Positions 1-5,071 of a stretch of DNA of 5,071 bases are shown in pieces. How positions within the stretch are numbered: position 1 is the first letter of the stretch; the number at the start of each line of letters is the position of its first letter. The notes below the pieces were generated by a model that did not search any database, had not been told where the DNA came from, and saw only the letters and a list, made by a program, of their open reading frames with translations. A program made the translations under genes and the position numbers. The DNA lies in the NCBI GenBank assembly GCA_905182935.1, contig CAJJDL010000234.1:1-5071 (forward strand). The letters run 5' to 3'. This DNA is from an uncultured Nitrospinaceae bacterium (GTDB lineage: Bacteria; Nitrospinota; Nitrospinia; Nitrospinales; VA-1).

Positions 1-2355
1 GATGTGTCACGTGTTGTGATTGGTAGGAAATTAGCACACTTTGAAAACACTGGGAAAAAAATTATTGTCCAACTCAATAAACAATATAAATTAGGTGATC
101 GGATAAGTATTAAGTTAGATCACTCAGTAACGCGCCCCGTTGCTGGTGTCTATTTCACTAAACCAGATAACCATCATATTGATAGATTTAAGACTGTATG
201 GACTCAGGGACAAGACGAGGATTCTCGTTATTATTTCCCTTGTTTTGATAAGCCTAACTTCAAACAAACTACTGAAGTTATTATGCATCTCCCTCCTAAG
301 ATGTTTGGATTGTCAAATGGACGTTTAGTTAAAAAAAAGTTATCGCAAGCGGGTTCTTTGTTTCACTACAAAATGGAATTGCCGTATTCAACTTATTTGT
401 TATCCATTGTTGCCGGTGAATTTTCCGAGCATCAGGAAACAGTAAAGGGAGTAAATATAAAATGGTATGTGCAGAAAGGGAGGGAGCGGGAAGGGCGCAA
501 TGCTTTTAAGGACACCGGTAAGATTATTCAATTTTTCTCTAATTATACTGGTTTTAAATATCCTTATAAGCACTATACCCAAATAGCGGTTCCAGAATTT
601 GTCTTTGGTGGGATGGAAAATTTTACCGTTACTACTCAAACTGACCTTGCACTTTTTGACGATCGCGCCGCATTAGATGGTGACTCTAATGGCCTTGTAG
701 CTCATGAAGCTGCACATACTTGGTTTGGGAACATAGTGACTGCAAAAAATTGGTCTCATGCTTGGTTGCACGAATCTTTTGCTACTTATTTTGATGCTCT
801 ATATACCCGTGAATCAAAAGGAGAAAATGAATTTAGATATCAGTTGTTAGAAAATGCGGAAACATATTTTAGCGAGGATTCCTCTTATAGGCGACCGATT
901 GTTACTAACCTATATAAGGAGCCTATCGATCTTTTTGATGCACATCTATACCCGGGTGGAGCTGTACGGTTACACCATCTGAAATCAATCGTTGGAGAAA
1001 AGCACTTTAGAGAAGCCTTAGAAAAATTTTTAAACCGGCATCGCTATGATCTTGTCGAAACAACAGATTTTATCCGATGTATTGAGGAAGTGACTGGGTG
1101 TAATTATGATGAGTGGTTACAGCAATGGATATATCGGGGAGGCTATCCAAGGTTGGAATTAACATTTGATTGGAACGCAAGTGGTAAAATCGCTACCATT
1201 GGAATTAAACAAACCCAAAAAACTGATAATAAAAATGAAGAGCTGTTGTTTAAAATACCGTTTGTCTTGGCATTTTATTATAAAAATAGCGAAGAAAGGT
1301 TTTCAATAGAAATAAAATCTGATAAGGAAAAGTTCTGTTTTCGCCTAAAGAATAAACCGCTATTTTTCAGGATTGATCCTGACTACGAATGTCCTTGCAA
1401 GGTTGTTGTTTCTGATATTCCTCGGCCAATGTTTTATGAACAAATAAAACGTGATCCCGATCCGATTGGCCGATTAGAAGCTGCTATGGCGTTGTCAAAG
1501 AATTCATCATCAGAAGATGTTAGTGTTTTAGGGGAACGACTCAAAAAAGAAAAAGAATGGGGCGTCTCAATACGCATCTCAAAAGCATTAGGGAAGGTGG
1601 GCGGAAAAGAAGCGAGAAATTTCCTTATTAAGGGGTTGAAAATTAGTGATCCAAAAATTCGGAGAGGAATTGTTAGTGCATTAGGGAGTTTTCCTCATGA
1701 TGAAAAATCTATTTTGGCACTTCGGGAATGCGCCAAGAATGACCCCTCATATCGAGTCGAAGCGAATGCTTTACAGATGCTTGGTAAAGTAAAAGATAAA
1801 GATTCTTTTTCATTTCTCGAGAGTTCGATTAGTCGGCCGTCACATAATGCGATGGCGCAAACCGGTATTTATAATGCACTTGCTGAGTTAGAAGATGAAG
1901 CATCTTGGGATTACCTTATAAGAGGAGCTGAATACGGGGCTCATAGAAATAGTCGTCAAGCTGCAATGCGCGCATTAGCAAAACTTGCTAATCGATTTCC
2001 CCACAGAAAAGGAGAAGTTATAGAACATCTAACAAGGTTTGCTCATGAAAAGCGAGGTACCCCGGCTGCGACATTTCGTGGCAAATTAGGTGCTATCATG
2101 GCTATGAAACAATTAGATGATCTTTTAGCTATCCCTATTCTTAGACAAATTATTGAAAATGAAACAGATGGTCGCTTGCAGAGACGTGCGGAAGACACTA
2201 TTAGCTATCTTAGGGAGTCGGCAAAAAAACCCAAAGAAATAAAAGATATTCGTTTTGAATTAGACGCTGTTATTGCAGAAAATAAGTCGCTACGTGAGCG
2301 TATGGACTTGATAGAAAAAAAACAAGAAGCTAAAAATCCAAAGAAAAAAGGATGA
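1..2355 (+). CDS. M1-family zinc aminopeptidase with C-terminal HEAT repeats, 5'-truncated by the window
   Basis: This is a zinc metallopeptidase predicted to remove N-terminal amino acids from peptides. The frame is already open at base 1; residues are numbered from the GTG at 4. Seen: a TQGQ element (Q68, Q70) followed by FPCFDKP (78-84), which belong to the N-terminal beta domain; the exopeptidase motif GGMEN (202-206); the zinc site HEAAHTWFGN (H234, E235, H238) with the third ligand E257 exactly 18 residues after HEAAH, in WLHESFATYF; and Y316 in LYPGGA, at the place of the catalytic tyrosine. All key residues are intact, so it should be active. From about 483 to 739 there are some eight HEAT-like helical pairs (for example WGVSIRISKALGKVGG). 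A short coiled coil (about 751-775) and a lysine-rich end follow. Compared with E. coli PepN (GAMEN near residue 261), roughly 55-60 N-terminal residues are missing. A signal peptide therefore cannot be judged. The downstream LRR gene begins 4 nt after the stop. Family assignment is firm; substrate is unknown. Confidence 0.93.
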   Translation, partial: DVSRVVIGRKLAHFENTGKKIIVQLNKQYKLGDRISIKLDHSVTRPVAGVYFTKPDNHHIDRFKTVWTQGQDEDSRYYFPCFDKPNFKQTTEVIMHLPPKMFGLSNGRLVKKKLSQAGSLFHYKMELPYSTYLLSIVAGEFSEHQETVKGVNIKWYVQKGREREGRNAFKDTGKIIQFFSNYTGFKYPYKHYTQIAVPEFVFGGMENFTVTTQTDLALFDDRAALDGDSNGLVAHEAAHTWFGNIVTAKNWSHAWLHESFATYFDALYTRESKGENEFRYQLLENAETYFSEDSSYRRPIVTNLYKEPIDLFDAHLYPGGAVRLHHLKSIVGEKHFREALEKFLNRHRYDLVETTDFIRCIEEVTGCNYDEWLQQWIYRGGYPRLELTFDWNASGKIATIGIKQTQKTDNKNEELLFKIPFVLAFYYKNSEERFSIEIKSDKEKFCFRLKNKPLFFRIDPDYECPCKVVVSDIPRPMFYEQIKRDPDPIGRLEAAMALSKNSSSEDVSVLGERLKKEKEWGVSIRISKALGKVGGKEARNFLIKGLKISDPKIRRGIVSALGSFPHDEKSILALRECAKNDPSYRVEANALQMLGKVKDKDSFSFLESSISRPSHNAMAQTGIYNALAELEDEASWDYLIRGAEYGAHRNSRQAAMRALAKLANRFPHRKGEVIEHLTRFAHEKRGTPAATFRGKLGAIMAMKQLDDLLAIPILRQIIENETDGRLQRRAEDTISYLRESAKKPKEIKDIRFELDAVIAENKSLRERMDLIEKKQEAKNPKKKG
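2347..2352 (+). promoter_or_regulatory. Ribosome binding site of the LRR gene
   Basis: AAAGGA ends 7 nt before the ATG at 2360, a good Shine-Dalgarno match and spacing. It lies within the last codons of the aminopeptidase gene, right before its TGA (2353-2355). Ribosomes finishing the peptidase would therefore uncover or reuse it, which suggests translational coupling. It also fixes ATG 2360 as the start. No separate promoter is visible for this gene. Confidence 0.7.
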
Positions 2356-2359
2356 AAAA

Positions 2360-2932
2360 ATGAATCAACCTTTCAATGACCAACCGATCGAAACTGTGAT
2401 TGAAGAAAACCTTCTTCAGGACGGCACAATTCTTGACCTTCGTTTAAAGTACATAGGAGATACCGGGCTAGAGTATCTATCGCAATGTGCTAAGCTTATG
2501 AACCTCCGCGAATTAAAATTAGAGCGAAATGATATTACAGATAAGGGTATCCAGACTCTGGCAGGCTCTACTATATTAACCGGACTTAAATCACTCAACC
2601 TTGAAAGAAACTCAATAAGTGACGAAGGAGTGAGGTCAATAAGCTTGTCGCCTATTTTTTCGCATCTAATCTCTTTAAATTTATGGAAAAATAAAATTGG
2701 AGCAGAGGGCGCCAATGCTATTGCAGATTCTCTAATACTTAGCCATCTGGAGCGACTTGATCTAGCCCATAATAAAATTGGTGATGAAGGTGGTAAGGCT
2801 CTGATTGAAAGTCAAACTCTTACGTCTCTCAAGTATCTTGATCTCTTTGGAAATGGAATTAGCGAAGAGACTCAGGTTGCTATAAAAGAAGCTCTTATAT
2901 TTAGAGATCTTCAACACCTTGTTTTAGAGTAA
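2360..2932 (+). CDS. Small leucine-rich repeat protein, ribonuclease-inhibitor type
   Basis: This 190-residue protein consists almost wholly of leucine-rich repeats. After about 21 acidic leader residues there are six in-phase 27-residue units (from residues 22, 49, 76, 103, 130 and 157) and a seventh broken off after seven residues (184-190). The consensus is LxxLxLxxNxIxDEGxxALxxSxxLxx, the RI-like or NLR-like class that forms a curved beta/alpha solenoid. The asparagine ladder is N57, N84, N111, N138 and N165, with K30 replacing it in unit 1. Unit 6 has lost the DEG signature (EET instead). There is no signal peptide, membrane segment, lipobox or partner domain, so it is probably cytosolic and works by binding another protein. 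Start choice rests on ATG 2360 with AAAGGA upstream. It is 4 nt behind the aminopeptidase gene, so it is likely in the same operon, and the peptidase is the obvious candidate partner, though nothing in the sequence proves this. Fold is confident; function is unknown. Confidence 0.9.
   Translation: MNQPFNDQPIETVIEENLLQDGTILDLRLKYIGDTGLEYLSQCAKLMNLRELKLERNDITDKGIQTLAGSTILTGLKSLNLERNSISDEGVRSISLSPIFSHLISLNLWKNKIGAEGANAIADSLILSHLERLDLAHNKIGDEGGKALIESQTLTSLKYLDLFGNGISEETQVAIKEALIFRDLQHLVLE
2423..2929 (+). repeat. Leucine-rich repeat array, 81-nt period (6 full units plus a partial)
   Basis: Units begin at 2423, 2504, 2585, 2666, 2747 and 2828; a 21-nt partial unit occupies 2909-2929. The periodicity is exact at the protein level with no insertion or deletion between units. 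At the nucleotide level neighbouring units have diverged strongly, so this is an old duplication under selection for the fold, not a recent tandem expansion or a slippage-prone repeat. Confidence 0.85.
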
Positions 2933-2980
2933 GTTGTTTGAAGTAGTTGGGGTGAAAGAGTAAAGTGAGAGTTGGTTTGA
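2933..2980. other. 48-bp convergent intergenic region
   Basis: This is the only gap between the two transcription units: the LRR stop (TAA, 2930-2932) and the complement of the membrane gene's stop (TTA, 2981-2983) face each other. The plus strand is purine- and G-rich. It has no GC-rich stem followed by a T-run in either direction, so I cannot point to an intrinsic terminator. Transcripts from both sides may overlap here or end by a factor-dependent route. Confidence 0.6.
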
Positions 2981-5071
2981 TTATTCCCATCGAGCATCAT
3001 TAAGTTTTATCATTTTTTCACCTTGAATACTTAGGTATGCTTTCACCTTGTTAAGTCCATTAGGATAATCTTTTCTCTCAAAGTCAGGTTTTCCGGGTCC
3101 ATTATATCGTCTTGAAAAAACAGATATTCTTTGAGCTGTTCGGGTATTAAAGTTTTCTTTCCAACGTTTTTTTTCGGGTGAGAGTATCCCATTTATTTGA
3201 GGGTGATTGCCAACTCGATATTTTAATAGGTTTATAAAGGTTTCATCGACTTGCCATTTTAGAGGAGGTAAAAGAGCTACTGTAGAAAATTCGAGCATAG
3301 GGCGGTCATCAGTTATTATCTGGGCATTTTTGACAAATGAATTAACTCTCGATCCATTTGCTATAAAAAAATCTGTAAAATCTAGAAATGAGTTTATCCC
3401 GATTTGCTGAGCAGATTTTTTAAGTTGAGGTAAGCGCATTAGTTCCTCAAACCTTATCTTGTCAATTTTAAATTCCTCTTTTGAGCCAACTACAAGTACT
3501 ATTCTAGTTAAAAAACTATTCCATATTGATGTGTGAGGAAAAACTTCCTGAAAAGTTTTCAAGATGGATCGTGCATCTTCAGGTCCCACTAAATGAAGTG
3601 GCAACCATTGCATCATAATACCGTTTTTATTTAATATATTTGCAGACAACTCATAAAAATCCTTCGTATAAAGATTTACAGTTCCAGCTTGAACTGGAGA
3701 CATGGGTTCGAGTGTTATGACATCGTATTTATTTTTTGTCCAACGGGTAAAGGTTCTTCCATCCTGAATAATCGTTTGGACATTATTTTTTTCTAGAACA
3801 TTTTGATTCCATTTTTTAAAATGATGCGCCAATGATAAAACGTTTTTGTCGATTTCTATGCTGTCGACTTTTACTCCTGGGAAAAGGGAAACGGTGCCTG
3901 TTGTATTTCCTGTTCCAAAACAAATTACCATTGCTTTTTTTGGGTTAGGGTGTAATACCATTGGGACAAACCCCATAGCTTGCATGTATGAACTTCCTCC
4001 AATTGAATCAGAAACTGTTGCCGTGCTGAATCCATTCATATATAGAGTCCGTGCACCAGATTTTTCGTTTTCTATTACGCTAAGAGTTGAAAAGTTTCCT
4101 TCTTTATACTCTAAAAGTTTTAGGTCTGATTCTGGAACGTTTATTTCTGTTCTTGCTAGATTATGACTCCCAAGTTGTTTAGCATTTATTTTAGGATTAG
4201 ACCAAACATACCCCCCTCCGATTATGAATATTGTGAATATTGCTGAAGTGGCAATATATTTACCTTTTAACTTAAAATGAATTGCCATTGCTATAAAGCA
4301 AAGAACGATCAAAAGGGAGTAGATTGCAAATAGGGACATGCGGATTCCCATCAGGGGAATAAAAAAGAAGGGTGCAAGTATTGTCCCCATTAGTGCTCCT
4401 ATTGTATTAAGAGCATAGATGTTGCCAAGGGTTTTACTGACTGTTCCGAATAAACTCAGATATATACGATTTGCTAGCGGAAAAGTGAGCCCAAACCCAA
4501 GGGTAGGTATAAACATTAATCCGAATGCAAAAAGTGATTTTATGCCAAGAGTTTTTAATGCGATATTTTCGAGATCATAGAATAGGTGATCTACTTGTAA
4601 TGTCCATGCGTGTAAATTCTCAAACATAGGTAGCATTGCGATGCATGATATTGCTATCGTCAGTTGGATTATTAGAAACTTTAGAATATGATGGGAGTTT
4701 CCAATTAGTTTTTCGGATAAAACACTCCCTAGGGCAATCCCAAAAAGAAATGTGGAGAGAATAAGGGCAAATGCGTAGAGTGTTGTTCCCATGGGGAATA
4801 CCAATACCCTTGACCATAATATTTCACTCGCGAGTGAGGCCATTCCTGAATACATGAACATTAAAATGAGGACGAGTGATAACCAACGACTTTGAATAGG
4901 GTCGTCTTTATAGGGGTTTATTTGTATTTGGATTCTACGTTTTGCCACTAAGTTTGTGGTGTTATTTTTTTTAAAATTTACACAGAGAAAAAAGACCAAA
5001 ATATTCATTCCAATGGCAGTTAGATTGGTTCCGCTAACTCCAAAATATTTGATTGCTATTGTTTGGGTAAA
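2981..5071 (-). CDS. Fused membrane (MFS-like) / spermidine synthase-like protein, 5'-truncated by the window
   Basis: This is a multi-pass inner-membrane protein joined to a Rossmann domain of the spermidine synthase superfamily. Numbering is from the internal ATG at 5008; 21 more in-frame codons run to the window edge. Hydrophobic segments lie at about -14 to 12, 42-63, 74-97, 110-128, 157-180, 199-220, 224-245 and 251-268. The family signatures SGMASLASEILWSR (54-67), FGIALGS (89-95) and YALNTIGALMG (198-208) are present. The soluble domain (about 297-580) has a divergent nucleotide-binding loop CFGTGNTTG (363-371), the acidic EID (385-387), DGRTF (416-420), LEPMSP (433-438), LYTKDFY (446-452), QWLPL (467-471) and TDDRPMLEF (566-574). 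A basic tail of about 95 residues of unknown role ends the protein. True spermidine synthases carry GGGDG and DSSDP at the first and fourth sites; both differ here, so aminopropyl transfer is doubtful. The gene converges on the LRR gene and shares no operon with it. Family confident; reaction unknown. Confidence 0.88.
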   Translation of the reverse strand, partial: FTQTIAIKYFGVSGTNLTAIGMNILVFFLCVNFKKNNTTNLVAKRRIQIQINPYKDDPIQSRWLSLVLILMFMYSGMASLASEILWSRVLVFPMGTTLYAFALILSTFLFGIALGSVLSEKLIGNSHHILKFLIIQLTIAISCIAMLPMFENLHAWTLQVDHLFYDLENIALKTLGIKSLFAFGLMFIPTLGFGLTFPLANRIYLSLFGTVSKTLGNIYALNTIGALMGTILAPFFFIPLMGIRMSLFAIYSLLIVLCFIAMAIHFKLKGKYIATSAIFTIFIIGGGYVWSNPKINAKQLGSHNLARTEINVPESDLKLLEYKEGNFSTLSVIENEKSGARTLYMNGFSTATVSDSIGGSSYMQAMGFVPMVLHPNPKKAMVICFGTGNTTGTVSLFPGVKVDSIEIDKNVLSLAHHFKKWNQNVLEKNNVQTIIQDGRTFTRWTKNKYDVITLEPMSPVQAGTVNLYTKDFYELSANILNKNGIMMQWLPLHLVGPEDARSILKTFQEVFPHTSIWNSFLTRIVLVVGSKEEFKIDKIRFEELMRLPQLKKSAQQIGINSFLDFTDFFIANGSRVNSFVKNAQIITDDRPMLEFSTVALLPPLKWQVDETFINLLKYRVGNHPQINGILSPEKKRWKENFNTRTAQRISVFSRRYNGPGKPDFERKDYPNGLNKVKAYLSIQGEKMIKLNDARWE

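Noticed and set aside
4..6. GTG as the start codon of the aminopeptidase
   Set aside because: The frame is open before it, there is no room to see a ribosome binding site, and the M1 N-terminal beta domain would lack about 55-60 residues. It is only the first start-like codon in the window.
400..639. Minus-strand open frame of 79 codons inside the aminopeptidase gene
   Set aside because: It is antisense to the well-conserved region just before and into GGMEN, has no recognisable motif and no clear ribosome binding site; it is a shadow of the real gene. The same holds for the other short overlapping frames (140-328, 2416-2715, 3207-3410, 3846-4166, 4620-4817).
2360..2932. LRR protein as part of a bacterial NLR-type (STAND) defence system
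   Set aside because: There is no NACHT or NB-ARC NTPase, no effector domain and no defence or mobile gene nearby. The RI-like LRR fold alone does not support this.
2909..2943. CTTCAA ... TTGAAG inverted repeat across the end of the LRR gene as a terminator
   Set aside because: The stem is only six AT-rich pairs around a 23-nt loop with weak inner pairing, and no T-run follows on either strand. It could easily arise by chance.
4946..4948. GTG (Val21) as an alternative start of the membrane protein
   Set aside because: It sits in a short basic loop between membrane segments, and the preceding residues continue a plausible transmembrane helix, so coding clearly extends upstream.
2981..5071. 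Calling this gene speE (spermidine synthase)
   Set aside because: The membrane fusion and the loss of GGGDG and DSSDP motifs separate it from true SpeE, and no polyamine genes such as speA, speB or speD are visible beside it.

Overview
The window is an AT-rich piece of ordinary-looking bacterial chromosome. It holds three protein-coding genes, two of which run off the ends. The families present (an M1 aminopeptidase with HEAT repeats, a short ribonuclease-inhibitor-type LRR protein, and a membrane protein with a spermidine-synthase-like domain) are typical of free-living, probably Gram-negative environmental bacteria. I cannot name the lineage from sequence alone. There is no tRNA, rRNA, CRISPR array, insertion sequence, integrase or phage gene in it.

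Left part, plus strand (1-2355): the 3' portion of a zinc metallo-aminopeptidase gene. The protein has an M1 catalytic core with every zinc and catalytic residue in place, then about eight HEAT-like helical repeats, then a short coiled coil with a basic tail. The start lies upstream of the window. After a 4-nt gap, and with its ribosome binding site inside the end of the peptidase gene, comes a 190-residue protein (2360-2932). It is made almost entirely of leucine-rich repeats with an exact 27-residue period. These two genes are very probably co-transcribed, and the LRR gene may be translationally coupled to the peptidase.

Right part, minus strand (5071 down to 2981): a gene converging on the first two. 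It encodes a multi-pass membrane protein fused to a cytosolic-type Rossmann domain of the spermidine synthase superfamily (the 'fused MFS/spermidine synthase' type). The reading frame stays open past the ATG at 5008 to the window edge. The extra residues look like the end of an earlier membrane repeat, so this gene is also 5'-truncated. Its synthase domain lacks the canonical aminopropyltransferase acidic motif, so calling it a polyamine synthase would be unsafe.

The two transcription units meet tail to tail across 48 bp with no convincing terminator. Nothing in the sequence links the membrane protein functionally to the peptidase-LRR pair. I see no strong evidence for a new multi-gene system. 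The points most worth checking are the peptidase-LRR pairing, the divergent synthase active site, and the two wrongly suggestive internal start codons at the window ends.
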